This document shows positions 49,769 to 60,396 of a DNA stretch of 64,000 nt, piece by piece (position 1 is the stretch's first letter; each line of letters begins with the position of its first letter). Location: contig CM074862.1 of assembly GCA_037501455.1 (NCBI GenBank), positions 61,721,501 through 61,785,500 of the forward strand. The letters run 5' to 3'. Source of the DNA: Lantana camara (lineage: Eukaryota > Streptophyta > Magnoliopsida > Lamiales > Verbenaceae). The notes under the pieces are model-generated. The model did no database searches, had not been told where the DNA came from, and saw nothing but the letters and a program-made list of their open reading frames with translations. The translations under genes were made by a program, and so were the position numbers.

Positions 49769-52700
49769 TGTAACACCCCAGAGCGAAGGGGGCCACATCC
49801 CCCGCACCATAACCCAACACGTTAAGCGAAATGGGAACTCCGTCCACGTATCAAGCCACGGCGAACGGGTGACAAACAAAAATCCAACCTAAGCTAGGCG
49901 GTCTAGACCCTACTCAGAGTGCGCAAAACAAAATCGCGGAAGCCAACAACTAAAAACTTATAGCATACAAGCACAAATCATATCATGTTCTCCACATAAT
50001 ACTCATAATTCCGTAGGTACAAAACAATTATAAAAAACTGAATCCCAGGGCAGAACTAAGTAGCCAAATTAATACATATTTCAAAACTGACAAATTGCGT
50101 AAAATAAACGGAATACAATGCATGGGACTCAAGCACTCCAAAACAAAGACTCAAGAGAACCGCCTAGCTCCAACTCCCACAAAACGAGAACCTGCAAACT
50201 CGAAACAAAGGGGAAAAAGATAGAAATAGCGAGGGTCAGTCCTAGAGACTGGTAAGGGGGCTAACACACGCACCCATACATATACGTAATAACAAAAGAT
50301 AAACAAAGCTGAAAGGATTCATAAACTGGGTGTGGTTTTTGCAATCTAAGACATTTTCCACGTGATACTATATATAAGGAAAGGAGGTTAAGGCCAAGAG
50401 CCCAAAATTATCAAAGTTTTACAATTTAAAAGCCACTTCCGTTTCATAAACATACACTAAAGCATAAACTTACAAACTCGGAGAGTTCACGCTTATCACA
50501 CACAATTGCTCAAAGCATCAACAGAAACAAAACTCATAAACAATCCCACCGCCACACCATTGAGGAAGAGAGGTGCCCCTCTCAACCCTCCACAGAACGA
50601 AACTTGTGAACCGGAGGATCCTGCCCGGTTCCTTCGTCGGCCAGCCATAATGCGCTACGTTAGCATAGGAGAACTAAGTCTCCCTTTGGTGGAGAAGTGT
50701 CCTGGGGTTGCAACCGCCGACCCCGATGGTCGTCCCGGGTCTCCCGAACCACACAACTCCGGGGCCTAAACAGATCACAGAACTCACACATACAGACAAA
50801 CAGATAGACAGACATATCTTATACGTATCGTACTTATCATACAAAGCTTATCCACAGATCATACCACACTTACACACACACCCTCTTATCAAATCATATC
50901 AAAACAAACAAAAATAGAGCTTGTATACTTATAAAAGCGTTTTCATAGTCTCATGACAAACGGGACAAATCCCACAAAATACGTATCCAAACACATATCT
51001 ATATATATATATATATATATAAGTCGCATGCGGGTTCGAAATACAAATAAGGTTTTAGGTCATAATAACTAAAAGGAAAGAAAACCTCACCTGGACGACC
51101 AATCCGAACAAAACGGACCAAAAGGAGTCAAACGAACCACTTCCTCACATCGGAACGAACCTAAGAGCAAAGCAAAGAGCAAGAGGCAAACTTAGACTCA
51201 AAATGAACCATATTGACGCTCGGCGAATGCATATGAATGCAAGTGATGCGTATGGAGCTTAACAAATTGACATATAATGCATACTAGTTCATATTAATGC
51301 ATAAGTCTCATAAATCATATCAAACGGGTTCACGGATTTCATATAACGATCATATAGTACTATATAACACGTTATCAAAGCACTCATAGCATAGAAGGAG
51401 CAAGGAATGACCATACAAGGCATATAAACGAGGCATGAAGTCATAAACACACGTTTGAGGAGCATATTGCACATATGCAGTCATAATTCAAAAAACGAGC
51501 AAACCAATCAAGCCATAGATTCATATTACACATGTTAACACATAATACATTAAGCTAATAATGTATATAGGCCACAAACGGGACAAGAAAATGCAGCGAA
51601 AAGCAAGGGAACGGAAAAGAGTTACACTTAAAAATCAAACCGAGGGGAATGACATGCCCATGTCATCCTAGAAGCCTAAACTGAGACACCCCCATGTCTC
51701 AGTACAAGCGGGAAACAAAGCTAGAAAAAGGGGGTGATACGCCCGTGTCACTCCAGGAGAACAAACCGAGACACGGGGGTGTCTCGGTACAGAGGCGAAA
51801 AGGGGCAAAAAGGGCTGACAGCTGCGGTTAAAAAGGGGAAAAACAAAGAGCAACTCAAGGATTGAAAGAGAGGGAACTACCCAAGCATTCTAACAGAGAA
51901 AGCAAGCATCCAATACACACCAAAGAATCACACAAATAGATCCAAGAATGCATCCAAAAAGGTTCATCAAACAAGCAATGGAATTAGAGCCAATATTGAG
52001 AAATCAATACATTCATGCCAGGATCAAGGCTCTAGGGGCTGAGAAAGAATCTAAATTCTTGGAAACTTAATCCTAACATGCAAAGGGATAATATACTACA
52101 TGTATGAACAACTTGGATGCAAGAATCCATCAAGCAAACCTCAAAACGTGACAACAATTCAGTTCGCACATAGCATACTAATAGGCTTCATGTTTCAGTT
52201 TAGGAGCTGAAAATGGATCTAAAAGCTTGAAAGAGCAGGGCTAACATGTAAACCAATTAGTATACAATATCTCCATGCAAATTCACACGAATTGGAAGTC
52301 ATTAACTCAAGCAACAAAGCACCAATTCACACGGCAGTTCCAAAACAGGGGAGCAGATCTCTAGCTTAGGTTTGAGGCTCAAAAACTAATAATTTCTTCA
52401 AAGGATCCCAAAACAAAATCATCCTAACATCATATACTATCAGTTGAGCATCAAAGAGGCAAAGAAACATGTCCAAATATTCAGTTTAAGGCAAGGGAAT
52501 CAGCCATAAATTAAAGCAAGTTAGCTCATAAGAGCAAAAATCCCCAAAAGTCCCTATTCATGCTCCTACCCAAACCCTAATCAAATCAGATGCAAAACAC
52601 GTATTAAAGGGATCAAAACTTGTATAAAAGTGTAGAGAATACAAAAATATACACACCTTGAAGATTTGGAGAAGAAAGACGATGATTTGAGCTCAAAATC

Positions 52701-53413
52701 CACAAAAGGGCCAAAGTTCTCTTCTCCTCTCCTCTTCTCTCCTCTCTCGATCAGTTTCAGCACAAAATGAGGGGGGTTTGGCTCGTTTTCAGCTGATAAG
52801 GGAGAGGGGGAGACTTAACTCAAGTCAAGACATCAAGGGTTAGGCTTAGGTTGAGTTAGAATGGGCCCACAAGTGTAAGACTAGTCAAAGAGGGTGGATT
52901 ATGCACAAGCTGTTCGTTCCGGTTGAAAAACGAGGGTCCAATTAGGTTTAGAAAAATACCAAACCAGGTTCATAAGTTTCCTTTCTTCGTCACGAGTCCG
53001 ACGCATCTTCCGGAATTCGAATCCGAATTCCCGACCTCAAGTTATGGCCTCCGGAACACGAGGCGCGCTAAAACTAGTTATGCCCTCATGTCCCTCGTCA
53101 AATACTTAAGGTTTAAAACCTCGATAAACGAACACGACAACTTAAAACGAGCATGCAAACACATTCATAACTCACATATATCACGCATATCAAAATTTCA
53201 CAAAAAAGACGGAATTGAATTCGGGAACATAACGAGCAAATTACGAGCATGCAAACTTAAACGTTTAAAATCAAAGTTCAAGAATATAAACAATTAATTT
53301 CATATTAGTTCAAATAATCAAATAAGCATTAAAATACATAATTGAATAATTTAAAGCACATAAAACCCTCTCGTTAAGGCGTACCTGGAAATCCGAACGA
53401 TCGGGATGTTACA
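49769..53413 (-). repeat. LTR A4 (outer right LTR, 3645 bp)
   Basis: Starts TGTAACATCCCG at 53413, directly followed by the duplicated TATGG of the target. It shares several variants with A1. The donor-like site CAAG|GTGTGT lies near 52657. No coding content. Confidence 0.92.
51649..51787. promoter_or_regulatory. Palindrome cluster in LTR A4
   Basis: ATGACATGCCCATGTCAT (51649-51666), arms CTGAGACAC/ATGTCTCAG (51681-51702), TGATACGCCCGTGTCA (51735-51750) and arms CCGAGACAC/GTGTCTCGG (51766-51787). The first site has changes on both arms that keep pairing. Confidence 0.83.
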
Positions 53414-55016
53414 TATGGGAGCCAAGGAAGTGAAAGGAATGTAATAAGAGGGGTTTTGGCGAAGTTCGGTAAAAGTTGACAATTTTCGGAAATGTACAAG
53501 CTGTAGAAAAATGGAAATATCTTGAGTTTTAGAATTTGGAATTGGGTTTTGTTCATTGGATATGAAAGTAGACATGTAGATCTTTAAAATGATATATGGC
53601 TCGTATTCTAGTTCAAAACGAGGAGTAAATGGCGTAGGTCCAAAGTTGAAGGAATGCAGATTATCGGTGAAGTGGCGACACCAAAAAGGATTGATTATAT
53701 CTCACAAATGGAAAAATATATTGAGAAGATTCCAATTGGAGTTTGTTCTAGACTTCAAGAGGTTTTTGTCGGTTTAAAAATCAATTCAATCGGAGTTCTT
53801 ATGAGGGAGAACGAAGCAAAACAAACTCGGACAGAAAACAGGGAGCGGATCCACGGCCGTGGACAAAAATCCACGGCCGTGGATTCCTATGCCAAAAAAC
53901 CAAGTTTTCTGGACTCAAATCCACGGCCGTGGGTCAAAATCCACGCATGTGGATCTTCTCCAGCAGCTGAATATGAGGGAAAAACAGGGCAAGGCTCAAG
54001 ATATGGCTCCCAATCCACACCAACACCAAACTACAACAATTACACACCTCCAAACTAACATATAACACCAATATACATCTTATACCTCAATTACAACATA
54101 TAAAACACAAGTTTGAGGCAAGGATCAATCCAAACAATCACATAAACCTTGCATAATTTCCATGAGATCAAATAGCCGAGAGATCAAAGTATTCATGCAA
54201 TAATCCAAAGGTACCCACATATATGATCACGTATTCATGCTACGAAACAAGAAAACACATTCAAATCATAAAGCCCTAACTATTCATCAATCAATCTCAT
54301 GAAAGATCAAAACCAACCTTGGAATGAATGGAAGAAGATGATGATGATGATGAGATGATGATGAGGCTTGGTTCTCCCTTCTCTACTACTTCTTCTTCTT
54401 CTTCTTGCTTGGAAATCCAAGATGTGATGAAAATGAGAGAAAGGGTGTATGTGTGTGTTGTAGAGATTTGGTGTGTGTTTGTGTGTGTGTTCTTGTGTAT
54501 ATATGATATAATGTATAGATATATGATATATACATATAAAGTGAGATGAAGATATTTGATATATAATATGTATATAATGTATAGATATAATAGTTATATG
54601 TATAAAGTAAAAGTTAGATATTATGTCCATGATATATATATAAATATGCATGTTTCACAATGTAGGCATGAAATGCATTTATATGATATCACTTATTTTA
54701 TGAAATTAGTTTCAAGTATATCTGTATAAGTATATAAAAATTATGATATGCTTATGAAATGAAATAGAATATGTATAAGTTAGAGGAAAATTAATGAAAT
54801 GATTATGAATGAATAATATGAAATACTTATATGGTAAGAAGTGGCTTGCGAACAAAATTCATATATTTGACATAATTCAATTAAGTCAAATAATTCAAGT
54901 AAGATTAAGAAATAATAACACACGCGAGTACGAGATTAAATAAATAATTAACCTAACTCTCAGAAAATCACACGTGTGGCACGCGTACCTGTACGAAGAA
55001 AACACGGGGCGTTACA
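53414..55016 (-). repeat. Solo LTR C, right part (5' half in element sense)
   Basis: Begins with TATGG, the repeat of 16839-16843, and ends at the LTR start TGTAACGCCCCG (55016) with a CAGGTACG box. It holds a palindrome cluster, (GATGAT)- and (CTTCTT)-rich tracts (54337-54408) and a donor-like CAAG|GTTGG (54316-54317). 54480-54900 is AT-rich. The right flank AAGTG is the TSD. No coding content. Confidence 0.88.
53849..53954. promoter_or_regulatory. Four copies of an ATCCACGGCCGTGGAT palindrome in LTR C
   Basis: Copies at 53850-53863, 53869-53884 (perfect 16 bp), 53919-53933 and 53939-53954 (ATCCACGCATGTGGAT, also palindromic although the centre changed). Family-specific sequence, but the same CGGCCG core as in B. 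Confidence 0.83.
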
Positions 55017-55385
55017 AAGTGTCTTGTCGTGTCTTGAATCTATGAAACGGGACTAAACTTCTAAATACTTAAAATTTGGAGTTTTGGCCACTAGCCCTTA
55101 ACTTCTTTTAAGTATCTATATATCTATTATCACGGGAACCGTTTAGAGTGTGAAAACCATTCCCGGTTCATGGATTGTTCTAGGATTTGATACTTGCTCT
55201 GCTCTATACGTATACAAGTGCGTGTGTTAGCCACCTCACTAGTCACTAGGACTAACCCTCGTTGCTTTTTCTCTTTTTCCTCCTTCCTTTTGAGTTGCAG
55301 GTACCTTTTGGAGTCTTGCTAGGCGGCAAGTTTGTCCGTGTATCTTACTTGTGGGTAGCTCGAGTCTCGACCATTTCGGAGTCTT
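55017..55385 (+). repeat. LTR of D, second part, fused to leader
   Basis: Continues D after the duplicated AAGTG. It contains the conserved stretch GTGTTAGCCACCTCACTAGT, a pyrimidine tract and TTGCAG|GTACC (55301). The remaining LTR end and the PBS that are present in E (60034-60445) are missing: around 55385 the sequence passes straight into leader sequence near AACATGTACTGAAC. A deletion of LTR end plus PBS is the simplest reading. Confidence 0.75.
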
Positions 55386-55439
55386 GAACATGTACTGAAC
55401 CCCCATGCATCGATATTTTCTTTGATTTGTGATTTCAGG

Positions 55440-57149
55440 ATGCCTCCTAGAAGACGAGATCGCGAGCAGACACCTGATCTCAATCAACCTCCTCTACCAC
55501 AATCACCAATGAATGCTGAGAGTATTATACAGGCCCTTTTGAATTAATTACATCAAAACTAGAGAAATCAAACCCCACCTGAGGAAGCGCAAGAACGGCA
55601 GGTTACCCCGACCTTTCGAGAATTTACAAACAACAATCCCCCAAAGTGGTTATCTAAAATTGCGGGAATTTGGGAGATATGCCCCGGGCCGATTGAGATT
55701 GAAGCCCCAGGCCTATTCTTCGGGGCAAGGTTCGGGGTTAAGCACCAACTTGGGTAAGAGGCCTATTTCACAAAGTGGGCCTTCGGACTTCAAACCCCAA
55801 GGTTTCAATACTTCCAACAAGAAAGCTCGACCCTCTCTACCACCTGCAGTGCCTGCTCTACCGGCCTCGATTAGATGTGGATATTGCAATGGGCCAAAAC
55901 ATACGAAAGCCGAGTGCCGGAAGAAGTGGGGGAATTATTTTGCTTATGGAGAGCCCGAGCACAAGGTCAATGTGTGCCCACAAAACAAGAAACCAAGGCC
56001 TATGAATGCTATTGCTCCTAAACCTCCAATAAAAGGTCGGCCTATGTTATTGAAGGCGAAGAGGAGGATGCCGAAGTTGATGCGACCGTCGTGGTGGAAG
56101 GTACTATACACATTCATGGCATTCCATTGCATGCATTGTTTGATCCGAGAGCAACGCATTCCTTTATTGTTTCCCGATTTGTTCCTACTCTTTTTTTATC
56201 AGTTGCATGTGTTGATAATTCCTTTGTGGTGAGTTCTCCTCTTGGGGGGAGCTTGGTGACAAACCGAGTGTTTCTAGAGTGCCCGGTGAGTATTGAGAGC
56301 CAAGAGTACTCGACAGATTTGATCGAGATGCCCATGAAGAGATATGGGGTGATCTTGGGCATGGATTGGTTGGTTCGGCATAAGGCTTTGATGGATTTCC
56401 ATGCAAAGAAGGTCTTGTTGGGTTCTATGGTTTTTACGGGTGAGAGATTGAAGGCCAGCCTATTTATTTCCTTCATGGAGCTAATTGGTTAATCCGGGAT
56501 GGTGCAACGAGCTATGTAGCTTATCTATTGAACAAACCAAAGGATCAAGCCAAGCTCGAAGAGACGGAGATTGTGAAAGACTCCCTTGACGTTTTCCCGA
56601 AAAGTTTGGGATCTCTACCACCTGATCGGGACATCGAGTTTGTTATTGATCTCTATCTTGGAGTAGAATCGTATTCGAAGAATCCCTATAGGATGGCTCC
56701 AGTAGAGTTCAAGGAGCTGAAGATGCAACTTAATGAGCTCTTAGAATGTGGTTACATCCGTCCGAGCACTTTTCCGTGGGGTGCTTCTGTCCTATTTGTA
56801 AAGAAGAAAGATGGGACTTTACGGATGTGTATTAGCTACCGAGAGCTTAATTGGTTAATAGTTAAAAACAAATACCCCCTAACTCACATTGAAGAATTGT
56901 TCGATCTTCTCCAGGGTTCGTGTGTCTACTCCAAGTTGGACTTGAGGCAAGGGTATTATCAGTTGCGTATTGGGGAAAAAGATATAACGAAAATGGGTTT
57001 TACCACTCGTTATGGGCATTTTGAGTTTGTGGTCATGCCTTTTGCCCATACAAATGCCCCGGCTGCGTTCATGGACATGATGTACCGAATATTCCGGCTT
57101 TACCTCGATAAATTCGTGGTCATCTTTAGAGATGATATTCTGGTGTATT
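55440..57149 (+). pseudogene. Disrupted gag-pol of gypsy element D
   Basis: Starts MPPRRRDREQ at 55440 after TTTCAG|G, but stops at a TAA (55545) where H has a decayed Gln. Most of Gag is deleted: FREFTNNNPPKW is followed within a few codons by the C-terminal Gag part (GFNTSNKKARPS). The zinc region is CGYCNGPKHTKAEC plus a second knuckle whose two Cys are Tyr (YFAYGEPEHKVNVC). A frameshift near 56040 precedes the protease (FDPRATHSF, Gly changed to Arg), a stop at 56490 follows, and RT (56528-57149) has CISYRELN for [17 protein letters not shown] for MPFGLTNAP and FRDD for FIDD. It is then cut by E. Clearly inactive; the rest of pol lies beyond E, outside the window. Confidence 0.88.
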
Positions 57150-58377
57150 TGTCACATCTCGCTCGTCCGGCCGTATAGGTATGCCGTATCGAGAGTGTTT
57201 TGTGCATGTTTAATTATTTATTTATGCTTTTAAATGTTTGTTTAATTGCTAATGTGTTTACTTGAATATTTATTTGCAATATTTGTTATGTTTTGTTACG
57301 TATTAGAAAGTTTTGCCCCTGTTTGATCCCTTTGTTGATCCGCATGCCCCCGTATTTACTCCTAATTGGTAATTATGTGTTATGAATGAAATATAGGTTT
57401 TAAGAATTTTTTTAAATGCTCGTTAATTATTTTTGGTTTCGTTTAATACGGTTCTTAAACCGTTTTATTTGTTAAGGGATTTGAAGGCCTAACTCGTTTA
57501 GCGCACCTTGGGTTCCGAACCTTGGGTTCCGAAGGGCATAACTTGAGCTCGGAAATTCGGATTCAAATTCTATAAGAAGCGTCGGACTTGCAACGAAGAA
57601 TGCAAGCTAGAGAACCCAACCTTGTACTTTTCTAACCTCGTTTGATCCCCCGTATTTTTCCCGTAATGCGCCTCCTGTTACAGCTTTGCTACATTTTACC
57701 ATTTTGGCCATAACTTGATCAATCTTTGACCAAATCAACCCCTACTTGGCCCCACATACTCCTAACTCAGCCCTCTTTCACCATCTCTAGCCTTCACTTT
57801 CGTTCAGCCCCAATAGAGAAGTAAAAGCAGCAGCAAACCGAGATGAAGGGGAGAGAAGGAAGCTCCATGCCTTTTTTCCGATTTCCAAGCTCGTTTCTCA
57901 TCTGATTCTACTCAAATTTGAAAGGTAAGTCTGGATTTGTATTCTCCATCTTATCATCTTTCTTTTTAAGTCCAATTTTTCTGAATTTCATGATCATTTG
58001 AGCATTCTTTGGTTAATAAGATGAATAGGAAGGGTTTAGGGCCTATTTGATGAATTTAAGGGAATTATTATTTTTCCTTTTGAATTGATGCATGAATTTT
58101 GATCTTAAGTTGTCCCTTACCTCTTCCATGAACTGATTTGCATGCTATCGTAGAATTTATGATGGTTTCATTCATGAATTTGGGGCTTTGGAGGTGTGTG
58201 TGACAGATTTGCTTCTTTGGTTTGATCTGATGATTTGAACTTGTTATGCATGAGTTTTATGGCTTATTTTGCTGCTGTTTTATTGGTCCTTGTGTGGATT
58301 TTTCATGTTGCTGCTGTTGTGGAACTTGGGAAGAAGAACAGGGCTGGAACAAGCTTTTTCCCACGACCTGCGCAAGG

Positions 58378-58527
58378 GGTCGCGGCCGCCACCGAAACTT
58401 GCCTGTTTTTGGTAGCGGCCGAAACTGATTTTTGGGCCATCTTCGAGTTGTAGCTGTTGATGTTTTTGGGGAAGAGCCTGGTCGCGGGCGCAACTAGTTT
58501 TGGCTTGTTATTGGTCACGGGACCGAC
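58378..58527. promoter_or_regulatory. Decayed palindrome cluster in LTR E
   Basis: Four related words, GGTCGCGGCCGCCACC (58378-58393), GGTAGCGGCCGAAAC (near 58411), GGTCGCGGGCGCAAC (near 58480) and GGTCACGGGACCGACC (near 58512), look like eroded copies of one GGTCGCGGCCGCGACC-type palindrome. Position within the LTR matches the clusters of the other families. Confidence 0.55.
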
Positions 58528-59098
58528 CCTTTTTGGAGGGACTTTCGAGTTGTTGCTACGTTTTTATTTCATTTCTCATTTCATTTGTGTTTTTCGTGAA
58601 CTTCTTTCTTCTTTTATGCTTCCTATGCTTTATATATTTGATGAAATATGTGTTATATAATTTTTTTTGAATTTATTACGTGACCTCGTTGAATTTATAT
58701 GCGATGAATGACAAAATATGCCTCGTATGTGCTCTAACATGCTTGCATGCGTTCATGTCTTGTGTACTTGCCTCGTATGATATTTGCTTGTTCCTATTGT
58801 TATATGCATGCATACCTAACATGCTTATTGAAGTGTTATGCTCGTTATGTGAATTTTATGGATTTGTTTAACGTGAAATATATGAATTATGACTTAATAT
58901 GATTTTTTATGACCTAAGTGTTACTTTGTTGCATTTCTTATGCATCATTTGCATTTGTATGCGTTTGTCGAGCGTCTAATTGGTACATATTGATTCTAAG
59001 TATGTCTCGTGTCCTTTGTTTTGTCTTTAAGTCCGTTTCGTGGTTGACGAGGAGGAGTTTTGGAAGTGTTTTAGTTTGTTGCATCTGGTGTGGTCGAC

Positions 59099-59183
59099 AA
59101 GGTGAGGTTTCTTTCTTTTTAGTTAATATGACCTACAACCCTAATTGTATTTTAAGCCCGCAAGTGGTTACGTATATATATTT
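59099..59183 (+). promoter_or_regulatory. Conserved AAG|GTGAGG box and TATA-like element of LTR E
   Basis: AAGGTGAGGTTTC (59099-59111), then TTTTAAGCCCGCAAGTGG and GTATATATATTT (59172-59183), then AGATATGTG. Same order and spacing as in D at 14541-14620. Confidence 0.55.
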
Positions 59184-60381
59184 GTACTTAGATATGTGTT
59201 TAATATGTATTTTGTGGGAATTGGTCCCTTTGATATGAAATTCATTGAAAAACATTTTATATATATATGTAAGATATATTTTCGTTCGTTTGTTCTGAAA
59301 AGGGTTGGTGTGTGTGAACGTTTTGAAATAGCGAGAATTACGACATTGAATTAGAAGTTGGAAAATTATGAAATTTTGAAATTATTAAAATTATGAATTA
59401 TGAATTAAGAAATGGGCCCCCGGGAAATGGTATGTGATTCTCGGGTTGACCATGGGGTCACCGAGCTCTCTCATCAACACAACCCCAATTTTTATGCAGG
59501 GAAATTTGCCCATCCTCCGGAGTTCGAGGGGAAGGCGGTTTCTCGAGCACCGACTGTTAGCACCCGTCGGGGAGCGGGTAGGATCCCCCGACTTACACAT
59601 TTTGACGGGAGAAGGGGTTGAGTGGACGTCAACTCATCCCCAAATGGTGAAAGGTGGGATTATTTATGAACTTTGTGTTATTTTGATTCCGTTTATGCTT
59701 TGAAAGGAGTTAGGTGGGTTTGAACTCGTTCTCGTCGAATCTTTTGATTTTGTTTATGTTTCTGGTTCGTGAAACGGGAGTGGACTTGTAATTACTAAAA
59801 TTTGGTTTATTTTGGGCTTTTGGCCTTAAAATCTTTTATATATTTATTGTTACAGGCTAAAATGATTTAGATTGCAAAAACCATGCCCCGGTTCATGAAC
59901 TTTTTGATTTGAATATGCTCTGTTCTATTATTTACGTACGTGTGAGTGTGTTAGCCCCCTCAGCAGTCATTAGGACAGACCCCTCCTTGTTGTTTTCTTT
60001 TCCCCTTTCGTCTTTTGAGTTACAGCTACAGGTCGTCGGTCTTTTATTTTCGAGTGTTCGAGTCGTTAGTAGAGTCTTTTGCATACCTCGTATCTTTATT
60101 TTCTGAATTTCTAGATTATGTATAAATTATGATTAAATACTTGAGTTTTTGAAACATATATGAATTGATTTGAACCGGCTTGGATATGGCATGTTTAATT
60201 TGACTTATTTTATTCGTATTTGAAATCCAGGTGCTTCCGCATGTGTATTTATTTATTTCATGCACTCTGAATTAGGGCCTAGACCGCCTAGCCTAGGTGA
60301 TATTTTGTTTATCACCCGTTCGTCGTAGCTTGGTACGTGTGCGGAGTTTCCATTTCGTTAAACATATCGGGCTATGGTGTT

Positions 60382-60396
60382 GGGGGGGGGGGGGGG
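60382..60396 (+). repeat. Run of 15 G in LTR E
   Basis: Uninterrupted G15 at the place where other LTRs in the window have a GTGCGGGGGATGTGG block (five G). It may be a slippage expansion or a consensus error. Confidence 0.9.

Larger units (their letters stand above)
16844..53413 (-). mobile_element. Array A: four gypsy LTRs with three non-coding internal domains in one TSD
   Basis: Order along the plus strand: LTR A1, internal 1, LTR A2, internal 2 (split by B), LTR A3, internal 3, LTR A4. Every internal domain has a polypurine tract at its left junction and a tRNA-Met PBS at its right, so each adjacent LTR is shared by two units. The whole array is flanked by one 5-bp duplication, TATGG, at 16839-16843 and 53414-53418, and no TSD occurs at inner junctions. 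No unit encodes an intact protein, so the family is non-autonomous. The array probably grew from one insertion by unequal or ectopic recombination. Confidence 0.9.

Noticed and set aside
16844..53413. Two or more independent solo elements of family A side by side
   Set aside because: There are no TSDs at the inner junctions, and PBS/polypurine tract lie directly against shared LTRs. One TSD (TATGG) encloses all four LTRs.
53923..54058. Frames over the palindromes of LTR C and the following stretch as a small protein gene
   Set aside because: They lie in a solo LTR, lack any known motif, and overlap in different frames.
54337..54408. GATGAT/CTTCTT tracts as a coding Asp/Glu-rich domain
   Set aside because: Simple trinucleotide repeats in an LTR; the frame is short and without context.
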